A stretch of 64,000 nt of DNA, from the NCBI GenBank assembly GCA_965644295.1, contig CBFFRP010000066.1, positions 186,001-250,000 on the forward strand, in the 5' to 3' direction. The notes under the pieces are model-generated. The model was not told where the DNA came from and did no database searches. It saw nothing but the letters and a program-made list of their open reading frames with translations. A program made the translations under genes and the position numbers. This document shows, piece by piece, positions 32,934 to 44,100 of this stretch; within the stretch, counting starts at the first letter, position 1; the number at the start of each line of letters is the position of its first letter. The DNA is from Paraphysomonas bandaiensis. Lineage: Eukaryota > Chrysophyceae.

Positions 32934-35900
32934 ATGATTCTGCGAGAGTCAGGGTATGTGGAGCTCGTGAGCACATCAGAGTACGTTGCTGGCGACTTTA
33001 CTGCAACAGTTGTTCTGGCTCAGGAGTTCGATTCACCTGAGGACTTGCAAGCAGTACTTTTGGTGGTGTCGTTGTTCGGAACAATTTGGGGCATGGGGTT
33101 CCTTGCAATGTGTTATATTTTTGCGTATGATTCCAAAAGTGAGAAATTAAAACAGTGTGTGACGACCCCGAGTCTTGACCTCAATAGTGCTTCCCCAAAT
33201 AAAATTTCCACCGATTCGATGAAAATGCGTCTTCATTCATATGTAAAGGAAGTTTTCCCGGCAGTGTACAACACAGAATCGCCGTGGAGTCGATTGTGGA
33301 GAGAGCTTAAGAGCCATCATCGTTACATAGCTTTATTTCTCTCGAAAGACTATACGAATACAGTGAACCACAGAATTCGAGTGTTGCTACACCTGTTAAC
33401 AACACTTTCTATGCTGATGTTTTTCCTGGCGTTGTTGTATGACTTTGAGGTAATTGTTTTAATTATTATCATCCAACAATATCTATAGTGTATTGTATTT
33501 TTTTTCGTCTTGCTAATGACGTTCATATATAGTATCCAGAAGACAATGGAAAATGTGAAGCTCATACCACTGCCTCACAGTGCGCAACTGAGAAGTCGAT
33601 GCTAGATTCATCACAGAGAGTTTGTCAGTGGGTTGAAGATGATGACACGATTGGGGAATACTCGTGTGTATTTGTTGGCCCTGAGGTTACTCTGAAGGTA
33701 TATAATCTCCTTATCCATCTTTGCATTGGTCTTTACATCTCGCCTGTATGTGTTCATTAGGCTATCATGATTGCCTCTGTTATATGCTCCATCTTCAGCA
33801 TGTTCGGAAATGCAATTGTCGACTTTATATTTGACATTCTAGCTGCTCCCACTGCATGTTGCTCTAGGCAAAATGCTGCTGAGCAAATAAATGGTCACAT
33901 CCAACGGCGTGTGTCTCAATTTGGCAGACGAGTGTCGGCCATAACTACAAATTTATCTGATCAATTTAGGAGTAGTGTGGGGAGGAAGAGAAAAACGTCG
34001 TCTTTTATAACAATTGAATCCACACGTCACCTGCCATATTCTTGCATTGCTGCCCAGCAATTGGCGTTATCTTCGCTTGGCAGTATCGTGGCAGAAGTAA
34101 ACCCATCCTTACAAACCATTGAGCGTCGCTCCAGTCGTAGTCAGCGCTTAAGCAGAAATACGGATACACCCCACCCGCAGTCGAGTAATTTCCAGTCCTA
34201 TTACGCCCTCTGTCCTGTTAGCCGGCGGTCTGAGGAAGTGGATAAAGTGGCAGCGATTCCGTCTACTATTCTGTCCATCTCAACGGATGATTTATATGCA
34301 GACCTGTGCAGCGATATTACGGAGCAAATGAGATACCTAAGAACCACTAGACAAAAGGATGCATTTATGATGGCCTGGTGGTATGTATAATGTTGTGCTC
34401 TTTATTTTGTTGCGTTTAATGTGTTTCTTGCAGCTTAGAAAGTAATAATCAATTCAAGCCAGAGTATGCGAGTATTATTGAGAAAACACTGAAGGAACAC
34501 CTTGCGTTTGTAAAGAAGGAAGTGGCTCTCAAGCGGAATAAATTGAATCAAATCGAAGACATGCATATTGGTCTGGAGCTGCTCCACATGTTTGTACTGG
34601 ATCTCCTCGGTAGAGGTAAAATCGTTCATACGTTGTACATGCGTAATTGTAATTGTGCTTATCTACTTGGTGTGTGTAGCATCACCGGCAGCCAAAATAT
34701 TTGAGACGAAATCAGAGGAAGAGTGAGTTGACTATGATGCCCTTATGAACCATTGCTGACATCTCATATTTGCTCTGTTGTGTTTTTGCAGATTTCGCCA
34801 TACCTACGTTGTTTCAAAGTTTGTAAAAGGCATAATGTGGTCTTTGGTTGTGCTGTTGAATCTCTGCTTTATATTTTACTCCATGTTACGAGGTCTGCAA
34901 AGAGGACTCGAGTGGCAGATGATGTTCCTTTTTGCATGCATACTGCAATTTCTATTTGAGATTTTGCTGTATGAGTCGTCTGAAGTCGCCATAATTCATT
35001 TTGTAATTCCAAGTTTAGTCCGGTATGAAGTAATGGCGGCTCAAACTGCACTCTACAACGCAATTGAAAGTATCAGCAATATGTCAGAAGAAACAAACGA
35101 TCTGATACTTGACACGCCTCAGTATTTGTTTGTATCCGTAAATGTTGCCAAATTTTTCCCTCATCAATTGGAGAGCGCAATTGTACGGTCCTATCACAGT
35201 CTTTATCCGGGTGCACTGGCTAAGAATTGGAAAGACAGGAGAAAATTTTACTGTAGAAGAGGTGCTGTGGTTCCTTCCGGTCGAACTTATACAAGACGTT
35301 TCTCTGTGATAGCTCTGTTATCTCTCTTGGTTCAACAACTCGGCGCAGTGAGCAGCACTTGGCAGCGCATGATCATTCATCTTCTCCAGCCACTCTTTGC
35401 AGTATCTCTGATCATGATGTGGCAATATATGTGGTATCATCCCATATATTTCGTCGTCCTACTGGTACTTGCATTGTATGTGGGATACCGCTATCTCTCT
35501 TCGTGGAAAAATCAGGCTGAAGAGCGAATTTCAAATAAAGTCGGTCAATTCCCAGCGTTAGTTTCACCCGATACCGCTGCTTCTGGTGTTCCTGGAGAGG
35601 AGGGAACGCATCGTCTGAATGGCAATTCTCTTGTAGCCACGGAAGAGGGACACAGTCCACGTCACCTCTCCAGTGACCCTATCCATCAGCAGCGACACAT
35701 GAACGATTTTCCCTCTATTTTAGAAGTGGGACCCGACACCACCATTGTCCCACCTCTACCAGCAACTGCACTTGATCCCTTTGTTGCTGCTGCCACAGAT
35801 ACCGAAGGTGCTGCTGCTGTTGCGAATACTTCATATGGCGGTTCCAGTCTCGCACTTCAAAATAATACCGCACCCGATGGTTCAATTGCTATGAGCAATG

Positions 35901-37354
35901 ATGCGCCTCTGCTAGATGTGGATTTCTCCTCTGATAGTGAGCTCGAATATCCCGACACCACCATTGTTGCTGCTGCCACAGATACCGAAGGTGGTGCTGC
36001 TGTTGTGAATACTTCATATGGCGGTTCCAGTCTCGCACTTCAAAATAATACCGCACCCGATGGTTCAATTGCTATGAGCAATGATGCGCCTCTGCTAGAT
36101 GTGGATTTCTCCTCTGATAGTGAGCTCGAATATCCCGACACCACCATTGTCCCACCTCTACCAGCAACTGCACTTGATCCCATTGTTGCTGCTGCCACAG
36201 ATACCGAAGGTGGTGCTGCTGTTGTGAATACTTCATATGGCGGTTCCAGTCTCGCACTTCAAAATAATACCGCACCCGATGGTTCAATTGCTATGAGCAA
36301 TGATGCGCCTCTGCTAGATGTGGATTTCTCCTCTGATAGTGAGCTCGAATATCCCGACACCACCATTGTCCCACCTCTACCAGCAACTGCACTTGATCCC
36401 ATTGTTGCTGCTGCCACAGATACCGAAGGTGCTGCTGCTGTTGTGAATACTTCATATGGCGGTTCCAGTCTCGCACTTCAAAATAATACCGCACCCGATG
36501 GTTCAATTGCTATGAGCAATGATGCGCCTCTGCTAGATGTGGATTTCTCCTCTGATAGTGAGCTCGAATATCCCGACACCACCATTGTCCCACCTCTACC
36601 AGCAACTGCACTTGATCCCATTGTTGCTGCTGCCACAGATACCGAAGGTGCTGCTGCTGTTGTGAATACTTCATATGGCGGTTCCAGTCTCGCACTTCAA
36701 AATAATACCGCACCCGATGGTTCAATTGCTATGAGCAATGATGCGCCTCTGCTAGATGTGGATTTCTCCTCTGATAGTGAGCTCGAATTTCCCGACACCA
36801 CCATTGTCCCACCTCTACCAGCAACTGCACTTGATCCCATTGTTGCTGCTGCCACAGATACCGAAGGTGCTGCTGCTGTTGTGAATACTTCATATGGCGG
36901 TTCCAGTCTCGCACTTCAAAATAATACCGCACCCGATGGTTCAATTGCTATGAGCAATGATGCGCCTCTGCTAGATGTGGATTTCTCCTCTGATAGTGAG
37001 CTCGAATATCCCGACACCACCATTGTCCCACCTCTACCAGCAACTGCACTTGATCCCATTGTTGCTGCTGCCACAGACACCGAAGGTGCTGCTGCTGTTG
37101 CGAATACTTCATATGGCGGTTCCAGTCTCGCACTTCAAAATAATACCTCACCCGATGGTTCAATTGCTATGAGCAATGGTGCGCCTCTGCTAGATGTGGA
37201 TTTCTCCTCTGATAGTGAGCTCGAATGCCTGACATTCAAAGAAGTGTAAGGATAATAATCTGAAATATATGTTTTGTGATTTTAACAATATTTGCTTTTT
37301 ATCAGAATTCGTGACGATTATGACAACGATGATTCAACCGTATTTGAACTCTGA
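32934..37354 (+). pseudogene. Membrane and cytoplasmic exons of giant gene 1, downstream of the nonsense codon
   Basis: After TAG the same frame continues (next codon ATG) to a donor at 33450, and the remaining exons mirror copy 2: 33533-33697, 33761-34380, 34434-34615, 34680-34722, 34792-37245 and 37306-37354, with GT-AG introns of 53-83 nt and matching phases. They encode about seven membrane segments (AVLLVVSLFGTIWGMGFLA; TTLSMLMFFLALLY; IASVICSIFSMFGNAIV; MWSLVVLLNLCFIFYSML; FLFACILQFLFEILLY; PLFAVSLIMMWQYMW; FVVLLVLALYVGYRYL), one Cys-containing extracellular loop, a Ser/Arg-rich loop and an acidic tail ending IRDDYDNDDSTVFEL. No other stop or frameshift is seen, so the lesion is either recent or bypassed. 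With Q instead of stop the spliced gene would be 4704 residues. Whether these exons are translated is unknown. Confidence 0.75.
35728..37230 (+). repeat. 219-bp tandem repeat in cytoplasmic tail, copy 1 (about 7 units)
   Basis: Units of 219 bp (73 residues) begin PDTTIVPPLPATALDP and include DGSIAMSNDAPLLDVDF and SSDSELE. Equivalent points lie at 36072, 36291, 36510, 36729 and 36948; the second unit lacks the PPLPATALDP stretch. Units are almost identical. The corresponding tail of copy 2 has only two units (about 56013-56500). Confidence 0.92.
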
Positions 37355-37617
37355 TATATTCTGTGGAGGACTAAAATCAAGACCAACAGAAGTATGCATA
37401 TCGTGCGACAGGATTTGCGTGGTTTCCAGCGCATACAAGAAACAGAAAGTGAGCTATTGCAGTCGAGGTATGCCGTATTCGGTAATGTAATATTTTGTAA
37501 CAGATTTCATTTTTAGTTCAATTACAGTTAGTCATAACTACATAACTACACTTATAAGAAGTAATATATTTACGTCCAAATCAATTAAATTTATTGTATT
37601 ACTACAGAATAGTACTA

Positions 37618-37893
37618 TCAGAGAATGTGCTTGCATAAACTTACAAATCGTTTGCTAGTGTTCGACAATACTAAGTTCTCAAAATCTTTGGAATCGACAT
37701 TCATAATATGACGATATATGTTGAAAGTGTGTTGAATTATGCAACCGAGATATCCCCATTTTGTCTCAAAAGTAGTATTTCTCACCTTAATTGGGCTCAA
37801 CAGAACGCTCATATCAGCACCGGGATAACATAGACATACAACTTCAATATTCGGGTCAACAGAAACTCTCTTAATTATGATATTGTCAGTCAT
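37618..37893 (-). CDS. Small unrecognised protein, left member of a divergent pair
   Basis: A 91-codon minus-strand frame beginning MTDNIIIKRVSVDPNIEVVC. I do not recognise it. A diverged copy in the same relative place in unit B (about 58478-58600, minus) retains PNIEVECLYLPGADMSALL but loses frame at an A-run, showing that the sequence once existed as a gene before the duplication decayed. Further exons are possible. An E1 element now occupies the intergenic space between this start and the plus-strand gene at 38439. Confidence 0.4.
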   Translation of the reverse strand: MTDNIIIKRVSVDPNIEVVCLCYPGADMSVLLSPIKVRNTTFETKWGYLGCIIQHTFNIYRHIMNVDSKDFENLVLSNTSKRFVSLCKHIL

Positions 37894-37907
37894 ATGTATG
37901 TGATTTC

Positions 37908-38418
37908 ATTATATTACACATATATTGAAAGTCTTATTATTAGCAATAGGCGTTAAAAACCTGCACCAACTTAGTAGCTAGATGAATGCTAGACAACCTA
38001 GTTAGACCTCTACCTGTAACTAATCAGTACACACGGAAGCTGCTTGTGCGTCGCCGCAAGCACCAAGGTGCGACCACTTCCGCTCTGAGTTCTTACGGTG
38101 AACATCCCGGATGCTTGACTTCAGCAGGCAGCCCAATACCCCGGTTACCCTTGAGGTGGGCCCTGTCCCGGATGCCCTTGAGGTGACCCATTCCCGGATG
38201 CCTGTTTATTCGTCAGGGCCCAAAGACGCCTACACAAGTGACACTTATTGGAGTTCCCTTGTACCACACAAGCATTCGGCTATGAGTGGGCAGCAAAATA
38301 TCTGCTGACTATGTTTGCGGCTCACGTTAGTTTCCCAGAGAGAATCTCTCCGGTACTTATCCACCAGAACACCACGAAAAGGTGCGAGTCCGACTTTGTT
38401 GAGGGATTATATTACACA
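37908..38418 (-). mobile_element. Dispersed element E1, full copy, with 13-bp target-site duplication
   Basis: The body (37921-38405) is the reverse complement of the element at 4786-5279, from TTGAAAGTCTTATTATTAGC to CCGACTTTGTTGA. The 13-mer ATTATATTACACA flanks it at 37908-37920 and 38406-38418. It sits between the divergent small genes at 37893 (minus) and 38439 (plus), so it separates their promoters. Unit B lacks an insertion at the equivalent point, which shows that it entered after the tandem duplication. Confidence 0.85.
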
Positions 38419-38438
38419 ATTTTAGTGAAATCACAATT

Positions 38439-39027
38439 ATGAGCCAAATTTTAAAAGAAGATCATCAAACACTCCATCCTTGGTTTGATGTGGAAGACCA
38501 TATTGATGTCAGTGCAAACGATTTATCATTAAATCCTGGACTTCGAAACAACTTCAAGAGTATTGCAGGAGATTTTAAGACTCGTATCTGATGTTAAATT
38601 GGTGGTTAGGAGCAGTGGCACCCAGTTCTTACAGGGTTTGAGTCACGTCGTGCTTCACATCATACGCACATCATTCCAAAAAGGTGTACAAGAAGAGGTT
38701 AAGCGTGCTGTATATAAATGTGATGATGCTACTGTAATTAATGCAATATGAATTCTCGTGCGACTACAAGTTTTTACCTTCGTCATCACACTTATGTACA
38801 AATTCAAGACCTCGCAGTAGCTATTTCTTCAGTATCCTTCTGTGATAGGAGTACGTTTGTTGTAGGCATTATAGAAGTTGATCTAGTGAAACTGCTATTC
38901 CCTAAGCATACAGTATGCATACTATTGATTTGGAAAAAAATGAGTTTTTCATTTGTTTTTTAATATTAATCAGGGAACACCTATTTCCTCTAGCAGCAAG
39001 CAAGCTACAACTCGCTATACAATCTAG
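38439..39027 (+). CDS. Unrecognised small multi-exon gene, right member of the divergent pair
   Basis: Tentative exons: 38439-38507 (MSQILKEDHQTLHPWFDVED...), then 38569 onward (EILRLVSDVKLVVRSSGTQF...EEVKRAVYKCDDAT), then a segment to 38912 (QDLAVAISSVSFCDRSTFVV...LVKLLFPKHT), and 38974-39027 (GTPISSSSKQ...RYTI, stop TAG). Introns 38508-38568 and 38913-38973 are each 61 nt, GT-AG and phase 0. The junction between exons two and three (near 38735-38780) is unresolved, so that part may hold an error or a lesion. Unit B contains a diverged version at about 58605-58990 with stop codons in the second exon. I do not know the family. Confidence 0.4.
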
Positions 39028-39186
39028 ATATTTGGTTTTCAACACTATGATGATAGGCTACAATTTAACCTTGGGATAAGAAGTATCGTCCCTAGTCTAA
39101 ATCTTAAAACTCGGGATTTTCGGCCTCATGTAAAAAATTTTAGAGCGGGGCGATGTAGCCTCCTGATTGCCTGTGGTTAAATAAAA
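39028..39186 (+). other. Segment conserved between both duplication units, short open frame
   Basis: About 130 bp (39056-39181) match 59031-59155 in unit B without insertions or deletions across the central part. The shared frame reads LQFNLGIRSIVPSLNLKTR here and LQFNLGIRSIVPCLNFKTR in unit B, both ending at the same TAA. By eye, replacement changes are at least as frequent as silent ones, so coding constraint is not clear. It could be a last exon or an untranslated region. Confidence 0.4.
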
Positions 39187-39748
39187 CTATATGCTTGCCG
39201 CCTCGCCCAAACGCCCATTGCCACCATGCCTGTGTGGCCATACCATCTGCTTGATTCGCTTGTTGTATTTGTCACAGGCACGAAATAGCTTGGAATAGTC
39301 ATCACACATAGGAATACAAGCTGTCGAGGCCTTGGTTGCCCGCCTCGTGTAACTTCCCATCTTTCCTACCAGCGTGCACAATTATTTGCTTTTGTCTCTC
39401 CTTCCCTACCCATTCCATTTCCTCCCCATATCTACTCCGTCTCGCACCAGTAGTGTTAACGCAGGATATCGGTTCCAATATATTTTGACTCTATCGTCAT
39501 GCAATACTTGGCACCCGGCATCATCCAAGTAGTACGGGCCAAAAGCCAGGACTGAACAGTCTTATGGGCAGAACTAAATTGATGTATGATATTTCCCCAT
39601 TGATTGACAACGTTGGAAACAGGTTATAGACTCCCCCAGTGCAGCCACACATCCAACATATACGTCAACTTGTGGTTCAGAGGTGCACATAGCCCATACA
39701 GTTACAACCCTTCTTTGTCCGGTTTCATGTAGACGACACGTAGTGAAT
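39187..39748 (-). pseudogene. Decayed DDE-type transposase fragment
   Basis: Minus-strand frames, interrupted by stops, read in order FGPYYLDDAGCQVLHDD, VKIYWNRYPALTLLVRDG, then KMGSYTRRATKASTACIP, CDDYSKLFRACDKYN and KRIKQMVWPHRHGGN. An Asp-rich block after FGPYYL, and the 'C.DY..L...CD.YN......WP....G' tail, resemble the C-terminal catalytic region of piggyBac-like (DDE_Tnp_1_7-type) transposases. The fragment is present only in unit A: the conserved segment before it (39056-39181) is followed by unrelated sequence in unit B, so it inserted after duplication or was lost from B. It lacks an intact frame and is dead. Confidence 0.4.
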
Positions 39749-39895
39749 GTCTGATTATTAGCAATAGAGGCGTGTAAGAGTCAGAACTAATGTAGCAAAA
39801 CAATTTAACTAACTTGTGCTTAACTCTGATACCCTCCTATTTAGCGCTACGAAAGCTGCTTGTGCGTCACCGCAAGCATCAAGATGCAACCACTT
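39749..39895 (-). mobile_element. Dispersed element E1, truncated fragment
   Basis: Matches about 150 bp of one end of E1: GTCTGATTATTAGCAATAG through GCTGCTTGTGCGTCACCGC to GATGCAACCACTT. It shares the variant GTGAATGTCT start with the fragment at 57846-57964, so these two belong to one subfamily distinct from the two full copies. Confidence 0.75.
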
Positions 39896-40226
39896 ACACA
39901 TTATCGCTCAAAGAAAACGCAGTAAGCACAAGCAGAATGTTGATATATCTGACATCTACTAACTTTAAGAGTAAACGACATATACATCTGGACTTCTACC
40001 TACTAGCAAATCCATACTTTATTTATGTGTCGCTAGTTCACCATATTTTGCTAATTCCTGGAACGTAGAAGTTTCTTATCTCCATCAAGAGATCCCATTA
40101 GCTTTTATAAGTAATCCGAGTATGAATACAGACTTTTAGGTAGAATTGTTCTCAGTATCTCCTTGTTATTAAGTGTTAGTGTTATCATGCTATGAACCAT
40201 GTACCTCATAGCATAGATATGACTAT
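39896..40226. other. Intergenic, no gene seen
   Basis: AT-rich DNA between an E1 fragment and the MITE. No recognisable coding or RNA features. Confidence 0.5.
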
Positions 40227-40378
40227 CGTATAGGCAGTCAGCATCTTATTTTTTCGGAAATTAATTGAAGCAAATATACTCTATATCACTACAATATAAC
40301 TACGGCTAAAATACAGATAATTGTCGTCTCAATATTTGAGGCATCTTTCAACAAAAATATACAAAGGATGCGAATACG
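40227..40378. mobile_element. MITE-like element M1, copy 1 (~152 bp)
   Basis: Starts CGTATAGGCAGTCAGCATC and ends GGATGCGAATACG; two further copies lie at 60419-60570 and 60624-60783. The consensus ends, CGTATCAGCA... and ...TGCTGATACG, are terminal inverted repeats of about 10 bp. All copies share TCTTATTTTTTCGG and ATACAGATAATTGT. No coding capacity. This copy has the most degraded termini. Confidence 0.75.
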
Positions 40379-40420
40379 ATAATCTACTGCTGTATAAGTA
40401 TGTACTGAGGGTGGTTTGTA

Positions 40421-40522
40421 TATTGTTTATTTCATCGAAAAATCATTGTTTTTTCTTTTAAAAAGTCACTTTTTTTCACTTTTCACTGAAAAAACGATGA
40501 TTTTCAATGAAATAGACAATGA
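40421..40522. repeat. Foldback element F1, copy 1 (~100-bp imperfect palindrome)
   Basis: TATTTCATCGAAAAATCATTG on the left pairs with CGATGATTTTCAATGAAATA on the right around a CACTTTTTTTCACTTTTCAC centre. A homologous palindrome occurs at 60793-60893. At both places it begins within about 45 bp of the end of an M1 element. Confidence 0.8.
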
Positions 40523-41136
40523 ACATACAGTATCTACAAGATCGCGCCAAGCACTTATTTGATGCTATTAGTCTTCAGATATGCTCACATAAAACTCAAA
40601 TAGATAGATGTATACATCTACCATCGACAGCTTCACTCTCTGTTGGGGTCAGGAGCACAGGTGTTTTTTGGGACTGATATGTAGATTTTTTAGTTAAAAC
40701 TATAGATTTATACATAAATTATGGGTTTTATGAAATAATTAGGGTTTTCATGCCCAAGTTAGGGGATTAATGCTAAAAAGCCCATCACTGTATTGTCACC
40801 ATACTGTCTACCACACATATATAAAACCATATGGTAAAATCAAGCTAGTGTTAGCAGTCATATATACGCATGTCCTTGAGGACATGAGATCTCATAGTAG
40901 TGTACTAGTATATGATGAGATGACAAGATTATGATAGTAGAGACCAGCTCTCATATATCTGATGAGGGGCCAGGTACTGCTGTGTATGGAGATCTCCATA
41001 CATACACAAGCAGCTCTTATGGCATAGGCAGCTCTCATATATATATGTATATACAGGGATATATATATATATATGAAGAGTTATGTATGTGTGTATATGT
41101 ATACAATAGAATATATTTTAGTGTCTATCAGTCGAA
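40523..41136. promoter_or_regulatory. Upstream region of giant gene 2
   Basis: This 0.6-kb region separates unit A's last repeat from the start codon of giant gene 2 and should contain its promoter. It has TA-rich runs (41039-41072) and CTCTCATATAT-type short repeats. It shows no similarity to the microsatellite-filled region upstream of gene 1, so the two genes have different promoters. Confidence 0.5.
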
Positions 41137-44100
41137 ATGAATCCATCCATTCGCTGTGTATGTCTGCTTATCAGTTTATTTCACTCTCGTATCGTAACAC
41201 TCACAGTTGCCTCAGTTGTCTCTCAAGAGGCAGCGCTGTGTGACTTCATTCAGGCGACTGATGTTACCTCCATATGGTCTGAGTGGACCTGTGCGGATGT
41301 GGGGAATAAGTGCACTTTCACTGGAGTCACTTGTTCAGGATCGAACATAACCAGAGTGCGCTTATATGATGGGATATCAGGATCTCTCCCCTCATCTATC
41401 GGTGATATTACTGCATTGACATATTTACATCTTGGTAACAACTCTCTCAACGGTACTCTCCCCTCATCATTGGGTCAACTGGCTTCTCTTGTTGAACTCT
41501 ATCTATATGACAATTCCTTATCGGGCGCTCTCCCCCACTCTTTTTCCAGTCTAACCAAATTACAACTTCTAAGGGGTGAGGACAACATGTTCACAGGTGT
41601 CTACCCTTCCGAGCTATGCACAATGACTCAATTAACAACGTTCTACCTGACACAAAACTCTTACCATGAATGCTTGAGACCGACATCTGCACCGACTCCT
41701 TTCCCTACAAGACAGCCATCTGGGATCCCTACAGGACAACCGACAATTAACCTGGAAGAGGCAGCGCTGTGTGATTTCATTCAGGCGACTGATGTTACCT
41801 CCAAACGGTCTGAGTGGACCTGTGCTGATGTGGCGAATAAATGCACTTTCAGTGGAGTCATTTGTTCAGGATCGCACATAACCAGAGTGCACTTATATGA
41901 TGATGGGATATCAGGATCTCTCCCCTCATCTATCGGTGATATGACTGCATTGATGCAGTTGTATCTTGGTTACAACTCTCTCACCGGTACTCTGCCGTCA
42001 TCTATCGGTGATATGACTGCATTGACATATTTGCATATTGGTTCCAACTCTCTCATCGGTACTCTGCCCTCATCATTGGGTCAGCTGACTTCTGTTAGTG
42101 TTCTCGGCCTACATTACAATTCCATAACGGGTCCTCTCCCGTCATCTATCGGTGATATGACTGCATTGACATATTTGGATATGAGAGGCAACTCTCTCAG
42201 CGGTACCCTGCCCTCATCATTGGGTCAGCTGACTTCTGTTAGTGTTCTCGGCCTACATTACAATTCCATAACGGGTCCTCTCCCGTCACCTATCGGCGAT
42301 ATTACTGCATTGACATATTTACATCTTGGTAACAACTCTCTCAACGGTACTCTCCCCTCATCATTGGGTCAACTGGCTTCTCTTGTTGAACTCTATCTAC
42401 ATGACAATTCCTTATCGGGTGCTCTCCCCCACTCTTTTTCTGGCCTAACCAAATTACAACTTCTAAGGGGTGAGGACAATATGTTCACAGGTGTATATCC
42501 TTCCGAGCTATGCACAATGACTCAATTAACAACGTTCTACCTGACACAAAACACTTACCATGAATGCTTGAGACCGATATCTGCACCGACTCCTTTCCCT
42601 ACAAGACAGCCATCTGGGATCCCTACAGGACAACCGACAATTAACCTGGAAGAGGCAGCGCTGTGTGATTTCATTCAGGCGACTGATGTTACCTCCAAAC
42701 GGTCTGAGTGGACCTGTGCTGATGTGGGGTATAAATGTACTTTCAGTGGAATCACTTGTTCAGGATCGCACATAGTCAAAGTGAGCTTATATAATGTTGG
42801 GATATCAGGATCTCTCCCGCCATCTTTCGGTCATATGACTTCACTTGTTGATCTCCGTCTACATTCTAATTCCTTAACAGGATCTCTCCCGTCCTCTATC
42901 GGTGATATGACTGGATTGACACATTTGAGTATTCGCTCGAACTCTTTCAGCGGTACTCTGCCCTCATCACTGGGTCAGCTGATTTCTCTTGGTGATCTCC
43001 TTTTATATAACAATTTCATAACGGGTACTCTCCCGTCATCATTGGGTCAGATGACTTCTCTTGGTTATCTCAGTCTATCTGGTAATTCCTTAACGGGTCC
43101 TCTCCCCTCGTCATTGGGTCAGCTAACTACTCTCAGTGTTCTCTATCTATATGGTAATTCCTTATCGGGTCCTCTCCCCGACTCTTTTTCCAGTCTAACC
43201 AAATTACAACTTCTAAGGGGTGAGGACAACATGTTCACAGGTGTCTACCCTACCGAGCTATGCACAATGACTGAATTAACAACGTTCTACCTGACACAAA
43301 ACACTTACCATGAATGCTTGAGACCAACATCTGCACCGACTCCTTTCCCTACAAGACAGCCATCTGGGATCCCTACAGGACAACCGACAATTAACCTGGA
43401 AGAGGCAGCGCTGTGTGATTTCATTCAGGCGACTGATGTTACCTCCAAACGGTCTGAGTGGACCTGTGCTGATGTGGGGTATAAATGTAATTTCAGTGGA
43501 ATCACTTGTTCAGGATCGCACATAGTCAAAGTGAGCTTATATAATGTTGGGATATCAGGATCTCTCCCGCCATCTTTCGGTCATATGACTTCACTTGTTG
43601 ATCTCCGTCTACATTCTAATTCCTTAACAGGATCTCTCCCGTCCTCTATCGGTGATATGACTGGATTGACACATTTGAGTATTCGCTCGAACTCTTTCAG
43701 CGGTACTCTGCCCTCATCACTGGGTCAGCTGATTTCTCTTGGTGATCTCCTTTTATATAACAATTTCATAACGGGTACTCTCCCGTCATCATTGGGTCAG
43801 ATGACTTCTCTTGGTTATCTCAGTCTATCTGGTAATTCCTTAACGGGTCCTCTCCCCTCGTCATTGGGTCAGCTAACTACTCTCAGTGTTCTCTATCTAT
43901 ATGGTAATTCCTTATCGGGTCCTCTCCCCGACTCTTTTTCCAGTCTAACCAAATTACAACTTCTAAGGGGTGAGGACAATATGTTCACAGGTGTCTACCC
44001 TACCGAGCTATGCACAATGACTCAATTAACAACGTTCTACCTGACACAAAACACTTACCATGAATGCTTGAGACCAACATCTGCACCGACTCCTTTCCCT

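Noticed and set aside
36072-37163. Series of 71-codon antisense frames every 219 bp
   Set aside because: Antisense shadows of the tail repeat.
38375-38405. GGTGCGAGTCC in E1 resembling a tRNA-type B box
   Set aside because: One mismatch to the consensus but no matching A box and no foldable T-arm; the other full copy has a different sequence there.
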